Source: Ephydatia muelleri
Taxonomy: Eukaryota > Porifera > Demospongiae > Spongillida > Spongillidae
Length of the DNA: 64,000 bases
Direction of reading: 5' to 3'
NCBI GenBank assembly: GCA_013339895.1
Contig: JABACO010000008.1
Coordinates: 5,906,354-5,970,353 of the forward strand
Shown: positions 46,074 through 58,500 of the stretch, piece after piece
Layout: every line of letters begins with the position of its first letter
How positions within the stretch are numbered: the stretch's first letter is position 1
The notes under the pieces: model-generated
Database searches by the model: none
The model's input: the letters and a program-made list of their open reading frames with translations, nothing else
What the model was told of the DNA's origin: nothing
Made by a program: the position numbers and the translations under genes

Positions 46074-46855
46074 AGCACGGGTTATGCAGAGATACGATCA
46101 TTGAGGGACGAGGTGCGATCGCCCAATTAATGGCACTGACACACCCACTCAGTATCCTTGATTTCACGACTAGAGAAAAGTGCGAGTGCGTAGCCTATAC
46201 GCGCGCCATGTCGAATACTGCCAAGAGGCACAAGATTGCATGCAACCATTCACTCGGATCTCATGCACTGTTAATTTGGTACGATCGTCTTGGAGAAGTC
46301 TTCTCGAGGTTATCTTTTACCTCACTGCCTGTGTGGGAGTTTGCAAATGGCTATAGCTTAATACGAAGTATGCGCGGAAAAAAGAAGTTATCAAAATTTA
46401 TTGTACATTGGGAGGCCTAAAGGATGGAACACACGAACAATGATGACACAAATCGAGTAGGAAATGTGCACTAACTTTGCACAGCTATATCTCCTTAACG
46501 GATGAAGTAATAATAATCAAACAAACAGAACAGATTAATAGCGACACGCAGACTCCTCTACGTACATATTTGAACTTCTATCTGAAGATGTAGCGGTTTT
46601 GAGCCATGCATGGAGTATTGGCGTCTATACATGTATATATAGATCTAGTGCAAATCACCAAAATACATTTTTTTCATAGACAATTGGTGTAGAGAATATG
46701 AATTGTTGAAAATAGGAAGTTGGTAGCGTTGAAGGAACATGGACTACTGACCTGCATGGCTTGCATTGCATTGGGTACGGCCGTGCATGCTCTCAAAGCT
46801 GATTTCCCTCGATCCTCATATGCTTCGATGAGGCTGCCGGGAGAAAGACAGCCAT

Positions 46856-47780
46856 TAGGGCTCCTCACGAATCGAATCGAATCAAGAAATCGAATTTCAC
46901 CGAATCGAATTTGAACAGTCTAGAATTCGATTCGGTAATTAAGTTCGATTCGTTAGGTACGCATCAAACGTCGATTCGAATTTTAGGTATAGCGTGACTT
47001 ATAATAATATTAGTTAACCCCTTTGTAGAAAACTTTTGTAACCGGCGTGCTTACAATGGATTGTGACGTTGAAGAAGTACCAAGTACTGATTCAGAGTTA
47101 ACAGGGTCTGCAGACTCTGCGAGTACATGTAGCTCTAGCAGTAGCTCAACATTGTCTTCGATTTCGAATACTTCATGGACCCCGACAGCTAAGAAGCTTC
47201 AAAATGGCGGCAGAACCCCGAAATCATTTGTCTACTTCACTAAAAATAGGAATAACACGCACGCAGTATGTACTCTACCCTCCAAGTGTGGAAACAAGTC
47301 AGGCGCCACATCGCATTTGATTAGCCATATATCACACAGAAGTTCTTAATAAAAAGGACAAACAAAGGCCAGGGAGATATCCGCGATAGTACTATAGCAC
47401 TAAGGCCTAAGTATTGCGATGAACGTTTCTCAGAGGCTTTTTGTTAGTCAAGACCTCCCTTTTCTGATTATCGAGTCCAAGGAATTTCAGGACATGGTCC
47501 AACTTCTGAGCATGCATGTGCCTGAAATCGTGGATGAGTTGTGACCTTTAGTAATGCATCCAATGCATGTATCTTCTTGTGTCAGTCGTGTGTACTTGAT
47601 TTGCAGTTAATTGAAACAATGCGGTTCTTAATAGCGTGTTCGAATATTTGATTAAAAAGTGTGCGAAACTTGACCCTAGTTTCGTATTCGTACGTAAGTT
47701 CGAGATAGACTAACGCGGCATGTTCGAATTCGAAATTCGTCGAATCGAATCAAATAGCATTCGATTCGTGAGGAGCACTA
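46856..47780. mobile_element. hAT element with BED-finger ORF, absent from sister copy
   Basis: Ends TAGGGCTCCTCACGAATCG...CGATTCGTGAGGAGCACTA are flanked by the 8-bp duplication ACAGCCAT at 46848-46855 and 47781-47788. Copy A (about 40615) has one ACAGCCAT and no insert. Subterminal GAATCGAATCGAAT repeats at both ends. 925 bp. Confidence 0.93.
47056..47349 (+). CDS. BED-type zinc-finger ORF of the hAT element
   Basis: ATG at 47056, 97 codons: a serine-rich acidic stretch, then KSFVYFTKNRNNTHAVCTLP followed by CGNKSGATSHLISHISH, resembling the BED finger (aromatic, C-x-n-C, H-x4-H) at the N-terminus of hAT transposases. No catalytic domain follows; 47350-47700 is not coding. A transposase fragment, possibly still able to bind element ends. 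Confidence 0.62.
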   Translation: MDCDVEEVPSTDSELTGSADSASTCSSSSSSTLSSISNTSWTPTAKKLQNGGRTPKSFVYFTKNRNNTHAVCTLPSKCGNKSGATSHLISHISHRSS

Positions 47781-48122
47781 ACAGCCATGCTGCCCGTGAG
47801 CTCATGCTGCAGAACATCGCCAAACAAAGGCGTGGGTCTTGTATCGGATCCAGCATGTACATATAATGCATGGTATGCACGTGTATACGTGCCTGCTTCG
47901 TACGTGCATGCATGCATGTTTCTAGGAAACCCGTCATTGTTATCAAAAGACAACGTTAGCATATCTTTTTGTTGTTTTTTGTTTTGTTGAAAAGGGGCGG
48001 CTTTCATTATGTTGCGGCTATAGCCCACCTCCAAGAACTGGCTGACAACGCAATACGTAAGAGGGATGCGTAAATACTAAAAATGGGTTGTACTTGTATA
48101 CTGATGAATTGTACACTATATC

Positions 48123-48205
48123 TAGTCTCGTACCCAGACCCACCATGACGTAAGCGTTTATCGCTTACAGTATAAACACTCATGGTGGGTCTGGGTACGA
48201 GACTA
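48123..48205. mobile_element. 83-bp MITE, same family as 40012-40111
   Basis: TAGTCTCGTACCCAGACCCA and its complement are flanked by the 9-bp duplication CACTATATC at 48114-48122 and 48206-48214. The empty site is present in copy A near 40898 (CACTATACCTGTATAC). Confidence 0.92.
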
Positions 48206-48607
48206 CACTATATCTGTATACAATGTTGTTCATCAGCTTCAGTACATATAAAATTCAGCGGTTGAGTTTTTATCTCATGCAGATGCATGACCTTTCCTTT
48301 CATATCAGTCCTATACGGAACACACTGATATATGTTTTGTATAAAGCACGATAGTAGTACAAGTCCAACCTAAGCTAGCCATGCGATACGTGTATGCATG
48401 TCACAACCACGCATACCTCAAACATGAAGGGGTTTTACCGGGGGGAAAATTAAGGGGGAAAAAAGGGGGGGAGGGGAGGTGGAGGGAGGGGGGGGGGGGG
48501 GGGGGGGGGGGTTCCCCTGGGCCTAGCATTTCGGCACGCGATGACAGGTTAGCTTATATTTAAGGACGAACACTTGTACCCTCGCAGCATGCAGCAAGTG
48601 TTCACTC

Positions 48608-49378
48608 ATGGCCTCGCCGCGACTTCCCGACAAATATTTCTGCGTGGACGTGGAAGCCCTTGCTACGGGGCGCGGCCACGGGACTTCGGATCGCAGCCCG
48701 TGTAGCGTCGTCGTGATGGGCAAAGACAAACGCGTCTTGCTCAAGAGAATGATCAGAGTGGACAAGCCGATCGTGAGCTACCTCACTCCGCTGACGGGTG
48801 TCCGTCCAGGAGACCTGACAAGTGCTCCCAGTTACGAGGAGGTGGTGCGGGAGGTGAAGGCGCTGCTGGGAAGGGACGCCGTGCTTGTGGGACAGAGCGT
48901 TAAGTCCGACATAGAATGGATGCAGTTGGAGCAGGGTAGAGACTACTCGAGCACTGTGGAGCTAGGAGACCTGTTCAAGACCTATAATCCTCGTTACGGA
49001 AACCACTCGTACTTCACGCTGGCCCACGAAGCCAATCTGCTTATCAGGGAAGGTTAGCTCGATATGGATGCATGCACAAGCATATCTCAGTTTGCGATTT
49101 GCTCCATGCACTAAACACTTACCCTCGGTATACGACACGCAGGGTTCATCATGGATCAACATTGTCCTGAGACAGACTGCGAGGCGACTCTTAGGCTGTT
49201 CGAGGCCTACTACGGCCAGACGCGGGCACTCGAAGACGCCAAAAAGAAACTCCTCGCTCGACGCCCAGCGGCTTCCTGGGCTAAAAACAACAACTACAAA
49301 TGGGAAGGTGTGTGCATGGCTGCCTTCATGCCTGAAAAATGCATCTGCGGGCAGCCAACACTCAAGAAGAGTTATTAA
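48608..49378 (+). CDS. REX4/ISG20-like DEDDh exonuclease, copy 4
   Basis: Two exons, 48608-49052 and 49143-49378, spliced GAAG|GTTAGC...ACGCAG|GGTTC; 226 residues. DEDDh residues as in copy 3 (CVDVEAL; VKSDIEWMQLEQ; QHCPETDC). The first ~100 residues are identical to copy 3 as far as I compared. The intron is shorter (90 bp), and exon 2 begins GFIMDQH where copy 3 has GFIKEQH. The same TATATTTAAGG box lies upstream, and a long G-rich run occurs at about 48466-48511. Arose by the segmental duplication. Confidence 0.86.
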
Positions 49379-49514
49379 CTGCTATTTTGATAGCGTGTTA
49401 TTGCAGCAAAGCTATACAGTCATGTACATGCATCTGCCCATCAGTTAAAAATTATGATACTGGTTATTTATTAACCAGGAAGCAGATCAGAGAGAATAGT
49501 GTGCGCTGCGGAGC

Positions 49515-49580
49515 CGGGGGGGGGGGGGGGGGGGGAGGGGGGGGTGAGGGTGGGGGGAGAGGGGTGGGGGGTGGGGGAGA
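49515..49580. repeat. G-rich tract downstream of exonuclease copy 4
   Basis: About 60 bp, almost all G with scattered T/A. The matching place in copy A (42190-42210) has only a short G stretch, so it expanded after duplication. Confidence 0.8.
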
Positions 49581-50281
49581 GTTCAGTGAAAGCTCGGCAT
49601 TTCGCGACTTCAATAAAAAAAAAAGCGTCAAAAGGCATGCAACAAAACAATAGTGTTTACAGGCTCAATTGCGGAAACTGGAGGGAGAGTAACTGAAAAT
49701 ACACGTAAAGAACCTCACGATCCAATTGGAATTAGCAGTTTAAAAGGTGTGCAGTTTAGCAAAACATGAAAACATGATTCACCCACTCCATCGTTTTTAA
49801 ATACAACTGTTGCATCTGAGCGCTATGGCAATACGGAGCTAGGTCAATCTAATTAGTAAGTTCTAGCTCTAGATACCTCGGCTATTCGTTCGACAAGCTA
49901 ACTAGCCGGCTATCAAAAGGTGCATACTGTTGAAGAACTTCCTACTCCATCAGCCAAATATGATTGTAGAGGCGGAGCCTTAATTGCATCAACCCCTCAA
50001 CAAGATCATAAATTTCATCAATTTGGTTTCTGTGACAGATGGACAGATGTGCATACAAGGACTGCCAAAGACCAGACCAGGGTTCGGCCTGACTGCCTGG
50101 CCTAATTATGCATGTATTTGATTTGTCAATTATTGCGATTGCCAGTACGATTTTGACCAGCATTTCATCTCCATGGATTCCTCCGCCTATTGCTCGGCGG
50201 TGTTTCAGACCCGATCTGTGGGAATACAATCCCAAGGGGGGTTTGAGATTCGCGCCGTTGCGAAAGCGTAGTAGCTAGAAG

Positions 50282-50939
50282 CCTCATCCGAAGCAAAGAG
50301 GGAAATCTTGTTTTGCATTGAGAGTACTGGGCGTGGCTTGGACAGTCTTCCATACCGTTAAAGTTATCAACTTTCTACTTTCAACAAATTCATACTGCAC
50401 CATTTCTGCATGAGAAAATGCACTTTGGTGTCTTGCACTATAGATCCAGTTTGCGCCATGTTACAAGATCGATACCATATGAGGTTCCAAACCAATATAT
50501 GCATCTTCGGGTAGGAGCGTTCAAATCGCTTCAAACTCAGAATGCACAGCTATGCACTTTAAAGAATCCTGTCACTTGTTCTGTTGGTTTAATTTTACCT
50601 TATCCGTTACGGAGAACAGGTGTGCAAAGGTAGTACACATTTCCCGCTCCACCGATACACGCAATGATTTTGCCTCCCTCAGACAATGATGCAGGTAAAT
50701 GAAGACTTCTCACATTGCAAGACTAATTAACTGACGGATCCTGTACAGACACCGTTGTTGGCGAAGTTTGAGTGCCGCCTTCCTTTTTTTAAAAATATTA
50801 TCTGGCTGCAGGTCAAAGGGTCAACGGTTAGGGAAACATTTAGCATTGTTGCGGCGTAGGTTGAGATTTACGGCCTGGTGCAGCTTCAATTAATTAAATA
50901 ATAGGTATTAAAAGAGTTAATATTACGGTAACATACGGC
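50282..50939. other. Upstream region of sepiapterin reductase
   Basis: No coding pattern recognised. Likely contains the SPR promoter; no obvious TATA box immediately upstream. Confidence 0.4.
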
Positions 50940-51795
50940 ATGGAGAAAATGGCGACGCTTTTTGACACACCCACATTTTGTATCATCACAGGAGGCAGCA
51001 AAGGACTGGGCCGTGAAATAGCCATCCAGTTGGCGCAGCAATGGCACAATTCAGGTACGTACATGCATGAAGGCTGGATTTGGGCTTGCCATGCTGTCAT
51101 TTGTCTTTTTCGCAGGGATTGCCAGTGACATCGTTCTTCTCTCTCGAAGCGTCGCGGGTATGGAAGAAACCAGGTCGCTCGTGTTTCAAAGCGCTCCGAG
51201 TGTCGGATTGCACATTGTGAAAGCCGACATGGGCTCACTCGATTCGCTCGCTGATGTTTTCTCGGAGGCCGTGAAACACGCCTCGAGCGGGAAACATGGC
51301 CACGCCATGCTCGTCCACAACGCGGGGAGCACGGGGGACCTCAGCAAGCCTATCGCGGAGCATCACGACCCTAAGGTCGTTCAAGATTACATGGCCGCTA
51401 ATTTCACGTCCACGTTTACCCTAACCGCGCTGTTCCTCTCACACTTCAAAAGCGGGAACCGCACCGTGTTGGAAATCAACTCCCTCCTGCACAAGAAGTT
51501 CATGCACAGTATGTCACTGTACAGCGTGGCGAAGGCCGCCAGGCGCGCGTTCATGGGCTCCCTTGCGGTGGAGAATCCGGACGTGCGCGTTGTAAGCTAC
51601 GGCCCCGGAGCTTGTGACACGGACATGTTGCGGAGCATCCCAAGCGCCACATACTCGAGCGAGACCAAAGCAGCTTTTGAATCCTATACCAAGACGGCGC
51701 TGACCTGCCCACAGTCCATCTCCAAGCTGATGCACATCCTCAGAGAAAATCGCTTTGATAATGGCTCGTATGTTGATTACTTCGACACAGCTTGA
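50940..51795 (+). CDS. SPR: Sepiapterin reductase
   Basis: Two exons, 50940-51054 and 51116-51795 (TTCAG|GTACGT...TTCGCAG|GGATT, 61-bp intron); 264 residues, human SPR 261. It is a short-chain dehydrogenase that uses NADPH for the last step of tetrahydrobiopterin synthesis. Motifs: the dinucleotide-binding TGGSKGLGREIA at residues about 17-28, LVHNAGSTGD (NAG motif), the catalytic Ser in LEINSLL, YSVAKAARRAF with Tyr and Lys, and YGPGACDTDM after it. The C-terminus NGSYVDYFD resembles the substrate-gating D-G-x-H-V-D-(F/Y)-(Y/F)-D end of SPR. Complete. The alternative ATG at 50949 would trim three residues. Confidence 0.88.
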
Positions 51796-52108
51796 CCTTG
51801 AAACAGTGTTGCAATTTCAAATGGACCATCGCGTCACTCATTGCTATCTGGTTTTGCACATCTATCAAACGCACACATGCATAAATAGTATTTGCTGCAA
51901 TGGTGAGCATCATTAAGGATATACCGCCATCCATTCTGGCTGTTCATGCATCTATAGTCTAAGCACCTTCTATTAATAGTTATATAAGTTACATGCATCA
52001 TTCAATTTAGCTTGCATGTAACAGTGACGCAAACAATGATAAATAATATACATTAAGAACCCAGGTTTGCTACCAGAGGTCTGCATCCTCACACTGGCCG
52101 ATGCCACC

Positions 52109-54857
52109 TTAGGATTTAGCAGCTCGATTTTCTTCAACGTATAATTGCAACTTTGCAGAGGAATAGAGAATTCTTCATTACAGCCATTCTAAATGTTAAT
52201 TTGTAACATATGTACCTTAAGCAAGCTGCTTGACACAGACTTGAGGGGAATTATGATGGGATTACTGATGATGTCACATTCTTCTGGTTCTGCTTGTACC
52301 CAAGGAAACCCCTGTGGAAAATGTGCACATGTACGCGAAATGTTCAAATTGCATCCGACTTAGTCCAATTACTTAAATTATATATGTATGCCACACAATT
52401 AGCTGCACAGGCACTAAAATAACACAAGAGAAACTGAGCTCAGAATATGAACTGATCAATACCTCCACAACCCTGCAACATTCAAAGTGATCAATAAATA
52501 GCCATCATATTAGTCTAGGCCCATAAGACATTAACACATTCCTTTGACCCCAAAACAGTCATTTCGTGCTATATTAGTCTTTATTCAAATAAGAACACAA
52601 GGACCTTACTTCGGAATTGTCTCTTAAAAACACTAACTTAGGTGGTGCAATTCAATCATTCAATTCCAACAGAGGGTGTCTAGGCAAGTTGCTACAAAAT
52701 GAAGTCAGGCACTATTAAGTGCCCACCTAATGCAGCCACTGAGGAACAACTGTGTCCATAATCTGCAGGTGGCTAGGAAGCCTAATAACATCAATTAGAG
52801 ATGCAGGTTGTCTAACAATAATACAAGTAAACTTCTTTATCAAAAAGTAGGTTTGGGTGGCAGGGCCGCCAAGAGCCAGCCCAGGCCCGGGGCAAATTTT
52901 TTTCTCGGGCCCCTAGCCTAATGAATTAATAATATTAGTGTATAATACTGTTGTTTGCCATTTGTGTTATGTACAAAGCAAATTTAAAAAAGAATAACAT
53001 AAACATAAACATACAGGACGCACAAGTTATCAATTGAAGGGAGTGCCGACAGCAGCCTTGCGCGCTTTTTTTGTTTGCGAAGGTTTCTATTATTTCATTA
53101 AAATCTAGTTGCTTCGCCAACTCTGACTCGACAGCCAATGTTCCTAAAGAAGTCAACCGCATCTGGCACATAGTTGATCGGAGATAGTTCTTAATTCTTT
53201 TTAGAACACTAAAAGATCGTTCTGCTTCAGCTACTGTAACCGGCAACGTGCAGTAAATGCGAAGAGCTATGCAACAGTTGGGAAATATAACCATCAATGA
53301 CGTTTCTGATTATCATGAATCTCATCAATCTCATTAAATCTTTAAACGCTTTCACTTACATCAAACCCATGTTGTATTAGCGTATTCTGCCCTTTGACCC
53401 CTTCAGCACGCATTGCTTTTTCCCTTCTTTTCTGGGCGCCTGATTAGTGATGGTAGCTCATTCTTGCCGCTCGTTAAATAGAAAGTGTAAACCAAGACGC
53501 TGATTGGTTACAACGGTCTGGGCCCCGAAAGTAATTAGCAACAAAGCCATTCATTATCGACCAGGCCTGAGGGGGCGTGCCTAGTGACTAATAAAGGGCG
53601 TGGCTCTAAAGGCCCGGGCCCCATTGAGGCCCGGGCCCGGGGATTTTGCCCCCCCTGCCCCCCCCCTCTCATTGGGGCTGTTGGGTGGTACAAACAAGGG
53701 TACAAAGTGTGATGCAGGTACAGTGGTGTTGATACATGTAGATGCTACAATGAAACAGTCGTAAAATTCTACACAACAAAACTTTGTAGATCTAGGTAAG
53801 CAGGGGAAGGACGGGCAAAGTGAACATAGCGGCAAAAGGTAAATCTCAAATATCTTTGAGACAAACAATCAGCAAATTTTTTAGAATTGAACTCAAGTTG
53901 GAAAATGTACAGTACATGTAGTCACGGACAGAATAATAGTTAAATTATTTTCGACCTAGGAGTGTGCTTTTTTAACGTGTACTAATTCCTTTTGAATACA
54001 CCTAGAAAAATAATATAATAAAACATCAATTTCATCATGGTTCTGCAAGTAACGATTTGAGTTAAATAAGAGAGTTTTGTACTGCTACTTTGGCCTTTTG
54101 TATCTATTTAATGGTATCAGACTATTCCAACCCAATTTCCACACATATACATCTGTAATTAATATGTCTTACTTTGCCCCTAACATGCTAGATACTAAAT
54201 AAAAATGAACAACTGATGAATACATGTACATGTAGACCATCCAATATACATGTATTTGGTAATAAAAGTATGCATTCTGAAGTCCACATCAATTTGAGTT
54301 CATTTTAGATGCATCCGAAGCAAAATGTCAACAAATTGCATGGGATCACTCATAAGGTGGTAATAATGTATTAGTGTTGACAAAAACATAACACCTGGAT
54401 TTGGTACAGTCCATAGGCCACTTGGAGATGCACAGGTGAGTTATAATGCAAGCTGGAGTTAAAAATTGATAGGTACGAGACCATTCCAGATGCAGTTGTC
54501 ACTGAAGTCATCACAATATGACACATTGTGGGTATGGATGGTCAGACTGGTGAAGGTGGGCGGGGCGACATAGGCCCCAGCCCCACCTTTTTTTGGAATT
54601 TCAAGATGGTGTAATCTAACCCTGTCTCCTTGGGGAATGGAAAAATTAAGGCAACCTAATAACATAAACTCTGTGTGCTATTTCAAGACATTAACTGTCC
54701 CTACAAAGACCACACTCAAGTTGTCATGCACTTTTTTTCGGTGTGTTCACCTACTTGCAAAACATTTGTACACAGTACCTTGGCAAGGTCATCGTGCTCC
54801 AAGCCTGCTACAGCAGAGTGCTTGGCATACACAAGAACAGAGAAGGTGGATCCATCT

Positions 54858-54907
<50 letters not shown>

Positions 54908-55546
54908 TAAGTTTATGTGTGGGTGCGTGTGCAGGTGTGTATTTGGGGTGGGGTCAATGCATGGGCCACAAAGGTTACTTTCTACCTGAGGGTGTTGGCG
55001 CAAGCATTGCATCACACACAGCTATCTTGAGCAGAAATGCCCTCAAGCTGGCCTCAAGCTGAACAAGGACATCATCCCTAGAAGAGTGCACACGTTAGGC
55101 AAAGCATCCCCAGCAGGTTCAGAGGTACACACGCGGTGCCACTACAGTGATGCACCCACACCTATTTTTATACCAGAGCCCACGGAACCAGAAGAGCAGT
55201 CCTTAACAGCACAGTATTACACGCAATTGTATGTGTACCACTATAGAAACCATACCAATATAGAACTGTACCACTATGGAAACCATACAACTATGGAAAC
55301 AGTACCTCTATAGAACAGTACCACTATGGAAACAGTACCACTATGGAAACAGTACCACTATGGAAACAGGAGTAAAATAAACTGACACTGCAATGAGAAA
55401 CAAGCCTTATAACAAAATGTATTATATAACTGAATGGCCAACAAGTGGATTTTCAATATGACAATGGATACTTGCTGCAAATGGTGAACAATAAGCAAGG
55501 ATGATTGTACATTAGCTTTTAGGCATCATAACACTTTCAAATCACT

Positions 55547-55581
<35 letters not shown>

Positions 55582-58500
55582 ATACTATGAAAAAAAAAGG
55601 TCTTTTTATGCAATTATAATGTATTTCAATTCAAAATAATACTTATAAACAAATGGGACCTAGTGCATACATTATAACATTTCCAGTACACGCAATAAAA
55701 ATGTAACACTTGAGTTGAAATGTATGGCTAATCTAAAATTCAGCACCTTACAACCATGACAGATACTCCGATTCTCAGTGCGTAAGAAGCAATGTGTAGA
55801 GGACATTTCAGACTTCTAGAATATAAAAAACTAAATTGAAATCTTGAAAACACATGTGTTAGGTCCTTTTTTGCGGAAACGATCTCAAATATTGAGCTAC
55901 ACATTATTATTATTTTTATTATTATTATTTAATGTGCTACTCTAGTTACCTTACTACAGAAATTCAGATCATTTACAATTTGGAATCCAGATGTCGCAAA
56001 TTAACATGATAGCCAAAGACTCCATTGACTTTTGACGGTTTGATTTTTATTATTATTATTATTTAATAATAATTGAAATATACACAGAAATACATATACA
56101 GCAATACAAGATACAATAAAATAGCACATTATTATTATTATTATTATTATTTTAAGAGCTAAACATTTGGTTACCATTAATGATCACATCAAATATAAAA
56201 ACCTTTCTTGGGAAGTAGATGTAGATTATTTCATAATTAAATACATTGTGAAGATTACTTGTTCTTCGGGCCATAGTGCAGTAAATAGCTTTACGTGAAG
56301 CGATTACAGAATGCAATTAATTCAAACCCACAAATTCTATTTCTATCGAATTTATTTCCCTGTAGGAAACGTGAGTTTGATGTGCATAAAGAATAAAAAA
56401 TTTACAAGTTGTTTTTTGTGTGGGTATTTGTAATTACAATTCACATAGCAAACTCATGTTTAAGTTAAAAAGTAATAACTTTTCATAATCAAGTGCTGGA
56501 AAATCAACAATATTTGACCATTAATAACATAGCAACAAAATTAGTTAATTACACAGTTTAGGCTAAGACAATGAAGTGATGATAATCACCATTAATATTA
56601 ATACAAGTGTCACTTCATCTTGATTGGCTAGTTTGAATTCAACAGTACTTAGGATCTCAATCGTTATATTAAAAATTAATTCTTGCTGAGTATCCATTAT
56701 TTACATTCATTATTTAGTTAAATGGGAAGTTGAATATATTACTATTTCTTCCAAACTTGTGAAGATTCTGGATGAGCATCTGAATCCAGAAGATTTGACA
56801 GGTACAGGCAGTTTAATTCAGTTTGTCCATTGCAGATATATATACTGCAGGCAGAAGGGATCTAACCACTCGATTAGTGCCATCAACATAGCTACACACA
56901 GTAGTGGAACACTGGTTGCTAACATCAATGGCACAAATCAAGCACGAAAGTGTTCTCTTCGTTCAGTATTGGGCAAACTACGTATGTGCAAACCAATAGG
57001 GATAGGATGAGACTTTATTATCTATATGCCAATTTTGAATTTGGATGGTCCTCAGAAAGTTGCCACCTTTAGAGCCCCACCTCCTCAAACATCATGTAGG
57101 TGAGTGATGGAGGTATGAGTGTAGGTGAGTGATGGAGGTATGAGTGTAGGTGAGTGATGGAGGTATGAGTGTAGGTGAGTGATGGAGGTATGAGTGTAGG
57201 TGAGTGATGGAGGTATGAGTGTAGGTGAGTGATGGAGGTATGAGTGTAGGTGAGTGATGGAGGTATGAGTGTAGGTGAGTGATGGAGGTATGAGTGTAGG
57301 TGAGTGATGGAGGTATGATAGAAACAAAGTACATGTATCTGGCGACAGACTGGTTTGGATTGTCATAGCCAATTTGTAGAAAGCAGTATCAATTATAGTG
57401 TTTCTCCAAAACGATGAAATTTAAAGAACCATGCACTAACTGTATACATTTACAACAGGCACTGGTAAGGGAGACCAGACGATAATTGCTAGGCAGCTTA
57501 CGGGAACCTTTTTTGAAAATGGGACAGACTATTGCCAGAATTTATTAAAGTTGCAAACTCTTCTGATTCAGTTTCACCTTTATCCCTACACCAGAGGAAA
57601 TTATCCAAAGGTTTAGTCCTTCAGACCCTACTCCCTGTCATGGCTCATGCTACTTACACACCTGCTCCTGCATGTGAGCAGGATGGATATTGAAACTGCA
57701 AATTGAATTGAACAGAACCCATACATGTGTGATACGACAAGCTACTTCAAGCTACTCCGAATGCACAATCTCTCCAACTGTATATACCCATCCGGTGAAT
57801 ACTGAACACGAATCATGTAGACGAGCTGCACTTATTCCCATCACCTTGTCTACATACATGTACATACACGTACCCTGATCACTAGGGCTTACAACATATA
57901 GGGAAAATATATACAGTATTTCTTTTACAGGAGACTTGACAGCTAGCAGGTCATAAATTATCAAACACATTAACGTGGTTGTGCCAATATTTCTAACATG
58001 GTTCTAAATGGAAAGCTGTTAGCCTCCATCAAACTAAGACCAAGTGGGCACATATGGTGATGACCTAGAGTGGGCATGGTGATGACCTGGGTGGGCATGG
58101 TGATGACTTGGGTGGGAATGGTGATGACCTGGGTGGGCATGGTGATGACCTGGGTGGGAATGGTGATGACCTGGGTGGGCATGGTGATGACCTGGGTGGG
58201 CATGGTGATGACCTGGGTGGGAATGGTGATGACCTGGGTGGGTGGGCATGGTGATGACCAGGGGCGAGCATGGTGATGACCTAGAGCAGCCATGGTGATG
58301 ACCTGGGTGGGCATGGTGATGACCTGGGTGGGCATGGTGATGACCTGGGTGGGCATGGTGATGACCTGGGTGGGCATGGTGATGACCTGGGTGGGCATGG
58401 TGATGACCTAGAGCAGCCATGGTGATGACTTGGGTGGGCATGGTGATGACCTGGGTGGGCATGGTGATGACCTAGAGCAGCCATGGTGATGACCTGGGTG

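Larger units (their letters stand above)
43415..50281. repeat. Tandem segmental duplication, copy B
   Basis: Sister of 37615-42862 in direct orientation. Copy B uniquely contains the chromodomain element (43582-44825), the BED-finger hAT element (46856-47780), a MITE (48123-48205) and a triplicated 40-bp unit (45954-46073). Confidence 0.85.

Noticed and set aside
50894-51238. 114-codon minus-strand frame over the SPR start
   Set aside because: Shadow of SPR exons 1-2 crossing the intron; no family resemblance.
57085-57372. 95-codon frame of [20 protein letters not shown]-type repeats
   Set aside because: Period is set by the 25-bp minisatellite, it lies in an intron, and it has no codon constraint.
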